NCBI GenBank assembly: GCA_038030265.1
Contig: CM075943.1
Coordinates: 19,654,001-19,718,000 of the forward strand
Direction of reading: 5' to 3'
Length of the DNA: 64,000 bases
Source of the DNA: Corythucha ciliata
Taxonomy: Eukaryota; Arthropoda; Insecta; Hemiptera; Tingidae
Made by a program: the position numbers and the translations under genes. This document shows, one piece after another, positions 23,401-36,527 of this stretch (its first letter is position 1; each line of letters begins with the position of its first letter). The notes below the pieces were generated by a model that saw only the letters and a program-made list of their open reading frames with translations, searched no databases and was not told the origin of the DNA.

Positions 23401-24110
23401 TATCCCAGGAGTCGAGAAAAATCGCGCTCAAAACCAATGACAAGGCAAAAATGATCCATTTCTCGTCAAAAATGATCCTTCTCGATCGTCGGGAAGTCTC
23501 GTCCCGCGACTTCCCTCGGTCGTCCCACGGGAAATTTTTTTTTTTTTTTTTTTTTTTTTCACTAAAAAGTGAGATGAATGAAGGAAACCAAATAATCCGT
23601 TTGCCTTCTTTGAATCACTGTAGAGCAGAAAATTCATGTCTATGGCCCCAAAATTTCCATTTTGAACTCACCGAATACCTCTTATCTTTTACCCTTCTTC
23701 CCTTGCCCGTTCCGCCATACGAGAAGAATAATTTTAGTGCAATTTTAAAACTTGGGAAATTTTGACTGTCTGCTCGTTTGTAAAGGGCTGTATCTTGGTA
23801 CCTATTGGGCCTGAAAAAAATTGTTGACCAGTAGCCTTCTAAATTCACTGTTCGAACATTTTTTATTAAGATTCGAAGTTAAAGAGCGTTAACTGTCCTT
23901 AAATTTAACGTTATTTTAGCATTTTACATGGAATATTTGTCTGTGGAATCTGTATATTTCGAGTTACTGGCAAAAAAAAACACGAAGAAAATCTCGCGGC
24001 GCCTGGGTTGTGAGGAGGGGGACTTTTGTTGAAATTCTCCACCACCCAAAACATTTCACAACGATAGAGGAAAGTGGAACTTCACCCGACTAGTTGACGT
24101 ACGCTTACGA
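23401..24110. other. Unassigned, with a 25-base T run
   Basis: No gene recognised. T run at 23535-23559. The sequence just before it has the direct repeat AAAATGATCC (about 23447-23478). Confidence 0.4.
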
Positions 24111-24560
24111 CAACTCGCCGGCAAAAAACGGTCCCTGAATTTGGGCACTGGGCACACTGTTAAAGTTTGATAGCAACCAAAATCCGTAAACTGATTGTTT
24201 TTTGTGAGTTCGTCACGTAAACATTTCTTTGTTGGTGAGAAAAATCCGCAAAATTGGTTTTTAGAGAGCGAAATCCGACAAATTCATTTTGAACCATATC
24301 AAGGAAAATGCCTATTTTTCGACAAGAAAAATCAGGAAAAATGGTGTCTTATATGAGATCAAAATGTGAGAGAATAATTTTTTAGTGACGAAGAGCCGCA
24401 GAAATGGTTTTTTGGAGTACGAAAACCACGAAAGTAGATTTTGAATTAAGCCACTCCACGTTTGGTTTTCAGCACGAAAGAAACACGAAATTAGTATTTT
24501 ATAGGACGAATAAACCGAAAAAATTAAAATTGATGTATTGATGAGCCAGACCTGCGAACG
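24111..24560. repeat. Type A repeat array, reverse orientation
   Basis: Units like AAATCCGCAAAATTGGTTTT then TAGAGAGCGAAATCCG recur every ~30-35 bases. This is the reverse complement of the type A phrase seen at 14967-15560. Confidence 0.55.
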
Positions 24561-25000
24561 TTTTCGCTATAAAAAGTGTGGCGATCCTGATGGATTTTAA
24601 CTTTATTGGAGGTATCTGGGAGAGGTCAGTTGCCCCACTAAGTCTGCGCTTAGGTCTAGATGAGGGCAACTGACCACCCCTTCCAACGCAAAGCTCTAAC
24701 CACAGAAATCTCAAATCACTGTGAGCCTCCAACCTAATCAATATTTTGGGGTTTCTCCACACCCTTTTTTTTCTTGAACAAGTGACCTCGACTCCAAGGT
24801 CTCGCACACACTCCTCAGTGACAACTTGACGAGGCTTTAATGAGGCGGTTTGGCCGCGACTGCCCGAAAAACTGACAATTTTGGGGGCTAATACCAGAGC
24901 CTATACTGTAACTGTAGTTAGAGTAGGCTCTGTAATACACAGCAAAGGTTCGCGGTGGAGGTAGTGGTGGTGATGTTGGTGCTGGTAGGGGGGGGGGGTG
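24561..25000. other. Unassigned, with two perfect hairpins
   Basis: GGTCAGTTGCCC (about 24626) pairs perfectly with GGGCAACTGACC (about 24664) across a ~27-base loop. Farther right, CAGAGCCTA pairs with TAGGCTCTG (about 24896-24932). They could be remnants of MITE ends or transcribed hairpins. No gene recognised. Confidence 0.35.
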
Positions 25001-28000
25001 ACTTCTCATATCCTACTGACAGAAGCTGAGTCGGATTTCCTATATGTATACATATATGTACAGAATTACATTACCAGGCCCAGACGATTTCGCGGTCGAG
25101 TTTTTAGAAATTATATTCAGTAAAAACTTTTGTGCCTGTGGCTATTTTCCAGTTTTCGTTTTAAACATCTCTAGTTTGATTGAGGCCCTGCAGGTTGGGG
25201 CCTGCTGGCAAATTGTACGGCCGAACGCGTTTTTAAGGGATGTTTGAGGCGTAATTTTTATTTGTTTCACGAACGTCTATCAGCATACGGATTGTCATTG
25301 TGGGTGTTCATGATAAGAGGGGGGGGGGCGGAAAACGAGTGCGACTGATGGGATGGGGAGGGGTCACGAAACTGCCTATGCACTAAATATAACCACCTGG
25401 AATTGAAGCTTTGTTCTCAGCGGCGTTATATACCGGAATCTCTCCGCCACGGAGGGAAATTAGATTCCATTGTTCTCTCCGTTCGTATAGCCAATATTCA
25501 CCTGGCCGCTGGCCAGGAAATTGAAACACCCGTCATCGGCGGGATTCAATTAGTTGGAGAGCTATTTCATTTTTTGTGGGACAAGTTTTTTATTTTTTTC
25601 GATCACAATCCCCACGCCACCACTCCCATCACAATTCACACCGTGATTGGAGTTCACCGTTTACTGTTATTGTTAGCTTATTTTCACTGAAAGTGTCAGA
25701 ACTGAATTATCTTTTTATTAAGTTTTTATTGATTTCGCTTCGCGTGGGGGCCCGTCCACCAATCCCGCAGATATAAATTAGATTTTTTAAATTTTCTCGT
25801 TGTCACCTCCCTTCGATACCTACTTAATCGAAAAAATTAATTAACAGAGTAAAATAACACAGTCTTTCTTATGATTTACAATGTTAGTTTCTCCAAGACA
25901 AGTTCTTTAGAAATAATGATAAAAAACAGGGGGAACAGGATTTCAGTATAGCGCTAGGGATCCCTCATTTGGTATTCGACGCACACAACTCTCCAGATTT
26001 TGATATGAAGTGAAAGAGGAAGGGCTTTTAGGCGTGTAAAATTATTTTGGATTAACAACGTTCTTCGTAACGGGGTTGTCCAAATGATTTGAAATTGTTT
26101 GAAATTAAAAAAAAAAACTTCAATTTTTTTATCGTTTATTTCTCTATTCGTTTTGGTGTCTTGCGACTATTGTTACGAGGGGTAGAAGAAATTTGTTGTA
26201 GAAGAGATGCGAGTGATGAGGGGGGAGGGAGAGTTGGAATAAAGGGAGTACATAGGTTGATTAGTCTGTTCCAGGGTTTCCTAAAGAGAAAAGTGGAGAG
26301 AGATGGAGTAGCGTCAGAGGGATGAAGTACACAAGGCTTGTTGGTGGTAGAGCATGGGTGTCTGGAGGGGGGGGGGAGAGACACTATATCAGAGGTTGAC
26401 AGGATTCCAGAGCACATGGGACCTCGTAAATTACCCGACCAACCTTCCTCACCCCACCCTTCTCCACCTACTTCTCCCAGACAACCGTACAAGCCACCAA
26501 CCCTATATACCAGTAGTAGTATTATATTCCGCCAAATCTATACATTAGTCAACATGATAAAGCGGCCCCCGCTCGCTTCGATAATCCCTTCGGCCAAAAA
26601 CTCTGTTTGTTTATTATTTTCTTCGGGATAGTGTGAAACGGTGGTATTCAGATTCGCTTCCCAGTTTTAATTAACCAAAAGTCGCATCTAGATCCCGTAC
26701 CCACTACTTCGCCCCTCACAGACAGTATCCACCGCTTTGTCATGCTTCTTTCGGGCCTATATGGAACAATTAGAAACATTTTGCAGAAGTCGTCAACATT
26801 TCTTAAAATGGTAAAGAAGGGGCGAAAGGGGAGCCAATGACAAATCGTAAAATTCATTCTGTTCTCTCGCCTTCTTCAGGTATTTCACAGCGTTCACTCG
26901 TCGCTTAGGGCACCACTTCCACACCCACTCCCGAAAGGATTCAATAAATAAAAAAAATAAATCGTAAACGCATGGTTCCTGTTATTGCTTTTGAGTCTTT
27001 GAAAATTATTAAAAGAGCGAGCCTAATAGGATCGGTATGCATTTCAAGAAAAAAAGAGGAAAAAGAAGCGACTCCTTCGTGGAAATCGTCCGTGACTGTC
27101 ACTAAGAGAGCTAATGGGTGCCAAACAATGTAAATTGCCGCGCCGAGGAGGGAAAACGCTACGCGAGACGAGGCCCCCTCCTCCCTGCCCTCACTCACAA
27201 CTCGGCCCCCATTCTTGCTTAGAAAGATAGGCGAGACTTTTCAGGAATTTCTCAAAAAGCAATCATTCCATCATTTCCACCTTTTTAATGCCTCAGAAAT
27301 CAGGAGCTCCGCCAAGGCTGTTCTCTCAACGGCTGGGTCACAAACGTCCTTGCGTAATTCTCAAGCGTGCCCTTCTTTTAAGGAAGGGTGATGGGTGTCG
27401 GGGAGGGGAGTTCCAGAAGACAATAAGGCATTTTCCTCATAATGGGACAAGACGCCCGGGAGGCGAATGGTTTTCTAGGGTGATAGGTGCAAGGAATGCA
27501 TTGAATTCCACGTTGAATTGAGGAGCGAAGCTCATCTTTTTTTTTCTTCTTCTTAAACAAGGTCACTTCAATAACTTCCCATGACTAACACGCCTCCTCT
27601 TGTTATAGACCTTTACGAACGAGAAATGCTATTTTATCGATCATGGCAGGAGGGGGAGGGAGGGAAAAGGAAAGGCTCCCCGATGTGAGAGCATCGCTCA
27701 AGCAGGATTCGCATAGTTGAAGACCCTAGTAGCTTTTTGGTTATTCTCAGTAAAGATGCTTTCCGGGACTGGTTACTGAAGAAAAAGCGTTGGAAAAGCT
27801 AACCGAGTCAAAGACAACTTTTCCAGCCACAGATTGTGACATTTGTGAGGAGAAAAAAAAAGGCACAAAAGATGCGTGTTAGCTCATTCGAAAATGAAAA
27901 GAACTTTAAAACATGCTGCAAGTCACACGACGCGGGGGGAGAGGGGCTCCACTGATTTATCTCCGTCTTCTTTTCTTTTCTTCCAGACAATCGTTTCTTT

Positions 28001-29890
28001 CCCTCATTCACACAGTTGTACTCTGTTAACACACCCCCAAAACTCCCCTTGCCGCCTCGATTCATCACAGAAATCGTCGCACACTCCCCCGCTATAACTT
28101 CCTATTCCGCGGCATCTTTTTTTTTTTTTAAACCGCTTCTTCCGTAGACTTTTTCATGCTTTTCCAACTCTTGTTTTAAGGCCTGACACTTTTACAAAGT
28201 GAGCTCTCTCTGTTTACTTATTATTTGAGAGGGCGCGGAGTGTGTGTGAGAGAGAAAGAAGCATCCCCGAGTAAATCTCGTTATTTGTCCATGCCTGCTT
28301 AGGGGTTGACTCGTTGTATAAACGACCGAGACCACTCAACGTGGATTACACACCACCATCCCTTCACCCCCGCATTCATCACCACCAAGAACCTTTTTTT
28401 TAGATTTAAAACAACCCTCGTATTCGAGAGACTCACCCCTGTTAAACGGTTGGGGAGGGGGGGGGGATCTGATGTGAGAGAGGACCTCTTCTCAACTTTT
28501 CTTCGATGTCATCGATCTGTTCTTAACAAAATAAATGTCGAGGTGCAGTTGAGAGGACCTAACCGCAAACCCCACCCCCGCCCTTCAAAAACCATCACTG
28601 GAAGGACAAAAGAAGCGCGACTGACCACAGAAGGCGCAAGGTGCGACCCATGGAGCCAACGCGACGATTTCATCAACTTCTTTTTCATAAACACCAATTC
28701 TTAGGATGATTTCCCGTTATGACATTATCAAAAGACAAAATCGCGAGCTTGGAGGGACGTAATTGGTGGTGGGGGGGGGGAAGGCAGAAACATAAACTTT
28801 AAAACCCTAAAATACCAAGTTGGCGTGCAGCCACAGGACAGGTGTTGTCTCTTGAATTACGAGACAACCTTTCAACGGGTGCAAAGCATCCCCCCTACCC
28901 ACCATTCCTCTTCTTTTCCTGTCTCATGGAATTCTTCGTTCAAATAAACGGCACCAATTAAACAGAATGAACGAGATTCCTGTTCGTTGATTGAGAAAAC
29001 TGATGTTAAAAAAAAAAAAAAAAAACCGGTTCCTCTACGCCCCTTGACATCATCCATGGAGAAGTCGTTTCCCATTCCGCATAAGCTAAGAAGAGAAGGA
29101 CTCTTTCTTTTTATCTTTTTTTTTTTCTTTTTTTTATTAGTTTTCTTTCTTAATATCCGACATGTGCGCGGAAGACTCATAAATGCCACAAGATTATGGG
29201 CATTTTTTGTTTTTGTTTGTTTTTATGACTTCGTTTCGTCCGGAGGCTACTGCCTCCGCATATAGTTTTAATGCCAAACTTTCTCTTGAATCTTAAAAAT
29301 GTTAGTGGTCGTTTTATAATTTTTCCCTTTATAAGAATGCTCGCTCGCTAAGTCCCCTATAAGCCGGGCTGTGTATAACGTTCGCTTCGCGTTTTGCTGT
29401 CACTGAACGCACGTCGACAAGCGCTGTAGGGAGTGATGCATGCCACCGCCAATAACGAGCTTCAAGGTTTCTTCTGGAGGATAAGGGCCGGGAAAATAGA
29501 CGAGAACCGAACGGGGGAAGGGAGAAATCGCTGGAAACTGCGAGGAACCGCTCAATTCAACCACGAGCGAGACAGTCCGGGGGCGTCCGTGGTTTTCGTG
29601 GTAAATTACGATTTTTAAGAACGATCACAGATTTAAATTTGAATGTCTTTAGATCCACACAAATGAGAATTTTGATGCAAAATTTTAATTTTCACAGGAA
29701 AGTTCCGGGGCCTTTTTCTGGGCCTAGCCCGGCCCTTTCACAGCGTCCAAAGCCCGAATTGGAAATTTCCTCACTGCACAGAGCAATTGCAAGTTTCTGG
29801 TCTTCATTCCAAGACGAAAATCCAAAGTTGGGCCGAACGACAGATAGCAGTAAGGCCGACCTTTACACCTATCGGGACTCGGGGTAGAAA
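25001..29890. other. Non-coding stretch, no gene recognised
   Basis: Numerous short open frames without homology. G runs near 25319-25328, 26368 and 28459-28470, T/A runs near 28120, 29008-29025 and 29115-29150, and a small palindrome ATATGTATACATATATGTAC near 25042. No transposon ends, tRNA folds or spliced gene models could be supported. Confidence 0.4.
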
Positions 29891-31450
29891 TCTCGCCTTT
29901 CTCCATTTTAGCAGCGAATTAGATTTTTTTCTTATTTTTGGCCTTAAATTAGCACCTTTTCTCAATTTTAGCCACGAAGTTGCCTCCAGAAACCGCGAAT
30001 AGGTGTTTTCACTATTTTAGCAGCGAGAATAAGCTCTTTACCTTAATTTTAGCTATAGCGATTTCCAGGCTTTTAGCCATGCACTGGAATTTTATTCAGT
30101 TCATGAATTAATACCGCCTTTCCCCCTTTTTAGCCGCAAGTTTGGCGATTTTCTTCAAAATCCGGAATTAAGGCTTTTGCTCAATCTAAGCCATGAATTA
30201 TCGCTTATTCTACATATTTGTCGGGAATTAGCGCTGTTTCACTGTTAGCAAATTAGCATTTTTCCTCATTCAGGGAGTAAGCGCTTTTTCTCTATTTCGG
30301 TGTAATTATCCTTTTTAGACGTAAAAACGTCTTTAAAATGGCAAGAGAGCGAGATGTTCTCAATTTTAGCGGTGAATTATTTTTTTCGCTTTGGCCTTGT
30401 TCATGAGCGCTTTTTCTTAATTCTAGTCGCGATCAAGCGCATTTTCCTCAAATTCAGCCGTGAGTTAGAATTTTTCTGCTTCTCGGCTTATTGCCATGAA
30501 CTGACGGGTTTTCTCATTTTTGGCCGCAGGTTTTCCTCAAGAACGCGTTTTTTCTGAATTTTCTGTTAAAGGGAATCAGCATTTTTTTTGTTTATTTTGG
30601 TCTGAAAGTTTTATGGACAGACGTTTCCTGCGGGGCCTCCGTCCGGACTACCCCCCCCCTCCACTTATCACTTTGAGCTCCAATTGCTCATAGTTATACC
30701 GAAATGTAAAATACATTCACACGGAAAAATAAGAGACATGCAATTAAAAACTTTTGCAAAAATAAGTGTATCAACAGCAGTGCAGTGGCCCGTTTGATAG
30801 ATGAGGAAAGATGTTGTCGCCGGTATTTGAATAAATAAATTAAGTGAAATTGATATCTTCCGGGCGACGATTTCTCACCCCTATAGTCATGATCAAACAG
30901 GTTTTCGCAATTTTTAGCCACGAATATTAGCGATTTTTCTGAACTTTTATCCACGTACTTGTCCAATAGGGTACCTACCAATAAAAGTTTCTTTTTCAAG
31001 TTCTCAATTTTATCCCAAAATCAATAATTTTTTTCCACTTTTTCTCAGTTTAGGCAGCCAACTAGGGCTTTTTCTCAACTCTAGCCGGGATTCAACGTTT
31101 TGCTCAATTTTAGCCGCGAATTATCATTTTTACTTAATTTTAGTAGAGGGCTAATAACCGTAGAAGTTGATGCCCACGAAAATATATATATATAGTCACA
31201 ATTTAGCACTTTCTCTTTAGCCACAAAGTTGCCTCCATAAACCGCGGATTGGCGTTTTGTCAATTCCAGCTTCGAACGATGACTTTTTCTTAATTTTAGC
31301 TGGGAGTTAGCACAATTCTCCACTTCATCCGCGAATTAGCGCTTCTTCTCTATTCCAGCTGCAAATGAGCACTTTTCCACAGTTTTAGCCGTGAGTCAGC
31401 GCTTTTTATCTATTTTTGATAGGATCGAACGCAATTTCGTAATTTGTGTC
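29891..31450. repeat. Degenerate ~30 bp repeat array, type B
   Basis: Same phrase as 21720-23400 (AATTAGCGCTTTTTCTCAAT with TTTAGCCGCGAATTA) at ~25-40 base spacing. Clearest at 29905-30330 and 31050-31400, with an unrelated-looking insert at about 30600-30900. It ends at the pogo-like MITE. Confidence 0.65.
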
Positions 31451-31459
31451 ACAATATTA

Positions 31460-31869
31460 CAGTGGAACCTCGATAACTCGAACCTCACGGGTAAATGAAA
31501 AAAATCGAGTTATCGAGAACTTCGACTAACCGGGGTTCGAGTTATCGGGGCCTATAATAATCGATTTCGAGTTATGGAGGTCCCAAGTTAGAAGACCTCT
31601 TCTGAATCCCCTCTTCTATGTGATAACTTTGAGTTATAGAGGTGAAGTACTCAAAACTTCGACTTATAGAGGTGAAAGGAGGACTTAAGAGGTTCTTAAC
31701 GAGGATTTTTTGGTCCATGAGCCTAAGGAAATTCGTCTTATCGAGGTTTCAGTTCGACTTATAAAGGTAAAAATGAAGGCAAATTGTAAGGAAAGTCAAG
31801 GGGATTCAAGAAAATTCGGTTTATCAAGGAATTCGAGTTACTGAGGTTCGAGTAATTTAGGTTCCACTG
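31460..31869. mobile_element. pogo/Tigger-like MITE
   Basis: Begins CAGTGGAACCTCGATAACTC and ends with the inverse AGGTTCCACTG, flanked by TA on both sides (31458-31459 and 31870-31871). The interior repeats GAGTTATCGAG/GAGTTATAGAGGT-like subterminal motifs. The CAGTGGAACCTCGATAA end is characteristic of pogo/Tigger Tc1-mariner relatives. At 410 bp with no transposase frame it is non-autonomous. It sits within the type B array. Confidence 0.85.
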
Positions 31870-31871
31870 TA

Positions 31872-32995
31872 TTAGCGGTTTGTCTTTATGATTTTATCCG
31901 AGAACTTGCCCATCTGAATACCAAGTCTCCTTTTCACCATCTCATGACCATGAGACCTAAGAAATCAACTATTTCCCATCTGCTTTTCGGGGGACTCCAT
32001 GTGGACGGGGGGGGGGGTTGGGGCTGTCTGCCTCCCTCGCCCGGGGTGGTTGGCCCTCCTTGCTCCATCTTGGTACGCTACTGGCCATTTACGCAAATCA
32101 CTGAATTCGTTATCGTAAAAACAGCCGAGAGCGAGAGACATTTTTCCAACTTTGGTATATCTGTATTCAAACTTGCTTCCCGTAAATAAAAAAAATATAT
32201 AAAAGCGCGGCACCCTGGGTACCTACCCCCTCTGCCCTGCCACTGTGTTACCACCGCGATCAGGTGCAGATCCAGAGTCGTTTTACGGTTATAGTGATTG
32301 GGGGGCTAGCGGGTACGCACCTCCTTCTGCTCCCGTACTTTACTCACACCACCAGTCAATGTCTGTAGTATAAGAAGCTCCCAAGTTTGTGTATTGTGGT
32401 GGGGGTGGCACTAAAATAGTCTTGTGGGGCGGAGGCATGTCCCTGGTATTCGCAACTAGCACTTTTTGACACGACGGACCCCAGTTTTCAATCATCCCTC
32501 ACCTTGGGGTACGTTTTTCGGGTAGGTACCGAAGAATTCCTGCTTTCTGGGTACTATTTTAATGGTGGTGGTTTTAATGGTATTATTAATTAGTGGGTGC
32601 CGGGCCGAAATCAGCAGAAACGCTTTCCATAAACGCTATATTGACAATCTGGGGGGGGGGGGGTGCTTCGCGTTGTGGTGTGATGGGAACTACACAGGAA
32701 AAATGTTGATGTTGGTGGTCACATCAACAGGCCCTATGTTCAGGCATGGCATCAACTGTGGCCGGAGTGCTGCCGTAGGACCTGTGTATAGCTGACTGTT
32801 GTGGTGGCCGGAGTGCTGTTTGAGGTTTTGCGAGGACCTCACAAAGAAGAAGAGGGTGAAGAGTGGACCAGAAGAGAGATTATGGTGTCGCAAATGTCGT
32901 TTGGGGTGATCTAGTTGGGCGCAGGACATACGGGAGAATGGATACTTGATGAAAAGGTGTAAAAGGTTAGGAAGAAGTCTACCCAGTGCTTATGC
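31872..32995. other. Unassigned stretch
   Basis: No gene recognised. G runs at 32008-32019 and 32651-32663. A GTGGTGGCCGGAGTGCTG phrase recurs at about 32755-32815, suggesting a short local duplication. Confidence 0.35.
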
Positions 32996-32999
32996 GAAG

Positions 33000-33190
33000 T
33001 CGATGAAAGGGAGTCCATTTTACTTCCATGTTCCCTACGGGATTGGAAGTGTGGTGTTCGTGAAAAAATCGAATCCGAGCTGACATCACATTCATAATGT
33101 ACAACCTCAAAAAAGTTGAAAAAAGTGGTTTTTGGCATGCCGTCGGTCTGTCGGTCTGGCGGTCTGTCGCTTTTTTTTCGATAAATTGCA
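33000..33190 (-). repeat. Fragment of repeat family D
   Basis: The stretch reading CTTCCATGTTCCCTACGGG (about 33025) and the one from CTGACATCACATTCATAATG to GTGGTTTTTGGCATGCC (33079-33143) are reverse complements of sequence at 42355-42385 and 43055-43135. It is therefore a copy of the family D repeat in the opposite orientation. Confidence 0.65.
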
Positions 33191-33204
33191 TGAAAATGAA
33201 AACC

Positions 33205-33275
33205 TGGCTATTTCTTTCTCAAACCACGAATCGTTTTGGGCCATGTCCTTCCATCATTGCCCGAAAAATATCAAT
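33205..33275 (+). repeat. SINE tail fragment
   Basis: CGAATCGTTTTGGGCCATGT followed by CCTTCCATCATTGCCCG and ATCAATTTAATTT resembles the tail after the tRNA-like head at 62869 (CGAATCGTGTTGGGCTATGC, CCTTCCATCGTCGTCC, ATCAGTTTAATT). A diverged third copy without the tRNA head. Confidence 0.6.
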
Positions 33276-35695
33276 TTAATTTAATTTATTTACTCCTGGC
33301 CGTCCACCGTAACAATAAAAAGATACATTAAGGCGGAAGAAAAATGAACTTGAATAAACTTAACACTCGAAGTAAAGAACCTTCGGTGGCCCCGGCCCAA
33401 TGGAGTTAAACAGCACCCTTTCTGACCTCCTCCGCCACCTATTCCCACCCGCATTTCTTCTCTCACTCGCCCTTTTTCTCCGGGGGCTTATTCCCCCATA
33501 TTTTATTCACCGTCTTCAACCACTTTTAGCTTCCCTTTTTTTAAGTAACCTAAACCGGAGGAAAGCGCCATCGTATACCTTATGCGCCCTTTTTTTCCTC
33601 GAGGCGAATATTTTTTTTCCCACCATCTCTGCCACGTTAGTGGAACGGAAGGGGAGGGGGGAGGCCTATTGGGGAATACTTAATTCTATTTTGCAGAGTA
33701 TTCATCGGATTGATTTTTTTTTTTACAGAAAGTGGGAGGGGGGAACACACAGGCGGTCTCCGAAAACTTGTTCTGCAGCGTGGTCATCATTTTTACTGAA
33801 TTCATATAATCTTTGCGAGAGAATAAAACAGCGCAATTTATTTATCACTCGCAAATTACGTCTCATTATGAGAGAGGGGGATACTTTTCCGTAAATTACG
33901 CAGCGTTTTCTGCTGAGGAAGGTCGTTCAGAAGAAAGAAAGAAAGAGAAAAAAAAAAACATGTCACATTTCAATCTCATTGATTGGAATGTGTCGAAGTA
34001 ATTCTATACAGACTTCAAGAGCGATAGCAGTTTTTCTCTTCCTTATATTTCCATATTTGTTTTTTTTCGAAAAAAGAAATGATGCGCCTATGACTCATTA
34101 GAAGCGAACTCGTTTCATTAAAACGTTTAATTAAGCAATTGAGGAGAGCAGCAATTAGGACTAGGAGCCTACTTTTCCACAACTAATCCGTCTAACAACC
34201 GAAAAGAGAGAAAACCAAAAAGTGGAGGAGGATTTATGGTCAAATAAATTGAAGGTCATAATTACAATTACCTAATCACTGAATATAGAATTATTTCCGG
34301 GCATTATTTTTTAAGGCTGAAAGCCATTTCTAGAAGGGTCAGCAGTTGAATGGCTGGCACGAACAACGTTGTAAGGTTGTAACAGACATTTTTCTAAATG
34401 TGAAGATTTTACGGGAATAATGTTGCTAACACGGCTTACAACGGCTTAACACACGGGCAACGGCTAGGTGGTAGTGGGAAAGAGCTCCGGGAGTGTTTTG
34501 AGCAGTGGTGGCAGCCCTGAGAGCTAAAAGTTTGATTCTCTAAAAATTTAATTTTTTTTGTTTCAACGTTGTTCGCGCCAGCTTTTCAGTCATCATGGCG
34601 TAAATTGTGGGCTACTCTTCATCTCTTGGAACCCCCCCCCCCCCCCAAGAGACAATTTCTATAAACATCGAATCAGAATCTTTAGAACAGGATGTAGACG
34701 AAGTTATCTCCGGTCGAATATAATGGGAAGAAAAAATGAAATATCTCTGCAATAAAAAATAAAAACAACAACTCGAGGAGAGTAAGGAGCCAAGCAAGGA
34801 CCTTTGGATATTCGACTGATAACCTTCGCTTCCCCCCATCGGCCTGTAATCTCGTCGACAGATTTAAATGATCCAGTTCATCGTGGGAGTAAAACATTTT
34901 ACTTTTATTTCCACTGGAAGTCACAGTTGTAGAAAGATCTCTAAAATTGTGGGAACATTCACGAATACCTAATTAAAAGATGGACGCACGAAGTTTTTTA
35001 TTGGCACAACAAAGGCGCTCTTCGACATTCCTCTTATAAATGGCAAAAAGGTCACTTGCGTTACGTTTATAGACTCCGCGATGAAAAGGAGAGGGGCGTT
35101 AAGGGAGGGCGGGAGGAAAGGGAAGTTTCGATTCAACTGTCTGCATTCCGATTCGATGGCATTTCGTTCCTTCTTTTTCAGGTTACTCTCCGTCTTATTT
35201 TGTTTTAGGGCGTATTTTTGGGTCCCCCCTCAATACTCATGCACGTGTCTGACAGTAGACATTCGGCGAATTCAATTAAATTAGAACTTATTAATCAGTT
35301 CGGTTCACTGGACAAACGCAGATTTGGCTCTATAAAACACGAAAAAATTACCCCAAATCGTGTCGCATCGTTTTCGTCGTCCAATGACCAAAATTTAAAG
35401 AAACAGTGTGTCCCGGGGTTTCACGACGTGAGTGATCCAAAAACGATTCCAGTAGTGTTTTCTGAACGAAAACGCCTTGGTCTTTTCCATGGGCTACACG
35501 GATTTTCCCAAGAATGACGGCCGCGCAATCAAGTCACTTATTAAGTCCATGAAAGAGCATTGACTAATACGGACCTCCCTGGCTTTGTAGCTTCATGTCG
35601 TGCGGACATATAGAGGCGGGGGGCTAGACCGCCCCGGGTCCCTGTTCATAGGGTTGCCTCCCGGAGAGTTTTAAAGATGGAAAAATGGGGATTTT
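33276..35695. other. Non-coding stretch; one 164-codon frame of unknown status
   Basis: The longest non-transposon open frame of the window lies at 33400-33894 on the plus strand. Its N-terminus is hydrophobic (HLFPPAFLLSLALFL), but the frame includes poly-T and purine tracts, no family is recognised, and promoter or splice support is missing, so it is not called a gene. A C run of 15 lies at 34632-34646. Confidence 0.35.
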
Positions 35696-35699
35696 AAGA

Positions 35700-35984
35700 T
35701 TTGACGTTCATGAATGTATAGGAACGTGAAAAGGAGACTTGATATTTTGATGTTAGATGATGTTAGAAGAGGTGATTCGGCTTTGTTGATACACAGATGC
35801 TCAGCAGTTTTTGTGGCTGAATATTCGATTCAACCCACGATTCCGATTGATTTGTGTACTATCTGGGATAATCCGTGCCGTGTAGTGTAGCCTAGGAGCA
35901 CCTCAAAAAAGTGACCAAGGTGACTATTGGATCAGTACCATGTCCAGTGCTACTTTTGAGTGCGTCACGTCAACAGACGTCAAA
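35700..35984 (+). repeat. Dispersed repeat, related to 37240-37400
   Basis: CAGTTTTTGTGGCTGAATATTCGATT, GTGTACTATCTGGGATAATCC, GTGCCGTG and AGTGCTACTTTTGAG occur here and, in the same order with drift, at about 37262-37390. A diverged duplicate of an unidentified element. Confidence 0.6.
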
Positions 35985-36345
35985 AAGCGCCAATTTACAG
36001 CTAAAATTGAGAAAACACGCTATCTCACTTCTAAACTTGAGAGAAAGTCGAATTGCGGCAAAAAATGCAGAAAGCGGCCGTTGAGGAAAAGCAGAAATTT
36101 CCCTACCATGGATGAATTACGCTAATTTGCGGCTAAAATTGATAGATATTGTGCTTCATGGTTGAATCGTGAAAAAAAGCTAATTCATAGATATGAGTGA
36201 GAAAAAGCATTAATTGACGGCTAAAATTGAGAAAAAGTGCTAATTTGCTGCTCAAATTGATGACGAGCGCTAAATGACAGCGTATTTAGTAATTCGTTGC
36301 TAAACTTGAGTGCAATCCCGAATTTTCAGAGAAAACTCAGAAATA
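35985..36345 (-). repeat. Type B repeat array, reverse orientation
   Basis: GCTAAAATTGAGAAAAAGCG with CTAATTCGCGG-like phrases recurs about ten times at ~30-35 base spacing. It is the reverse complement of the type B unit. Confidence 0.65.
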
Positions 36346-36382
36346 GCGCTAATTCTCGGGAAGAAGCGTGTTTTTCGCTCCT

Positions 36383-36527
36383 GATCAGACGACATCTACT
36401 ACGTTTTAAATCAGCTTATTGGCGAAAAACAGTAATTTTCTGACTACATCACCATATCACCAATACTTCCGGAATTAAGTTTCCTCGCTAATAAGCTGAT
36501 TCGAAACGTAGTAGATATCGTCTGATC
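36383..36527. mobile_element. Small hairpin element (MITE-like)
   Basis: The arm GATCAGACGACATCTACTAC followed by GTTTTAAATCAGCTTATT (36383-36420) is matched by the reverse complement at 36490-36527 with few mismatches, around a ~70-base loop. A TGATCAGACGA phrase recurs near 43568. A short fold-back of unknown superfamily. Confidence 0.6.

Noticed and set aside
23535..23559. Poly(A) tail of a processed pseudogene
   Set aside because: No coding sequence or target duplication next to the T run.
28306..28704. 132-codon open frame
   Set aside because: Composition matches the surrounding non-coding DNA, it contains a poly-G run, and shows no domain.
33400..33894. 164-codon open frame with a hydrophobic start
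   Set aside because: No family resemblance, no supported promoter or intron signals, the frame spans poly-T and purine tracts and begins just after a SINE tail. Length alone is not convincing in 64 kb.
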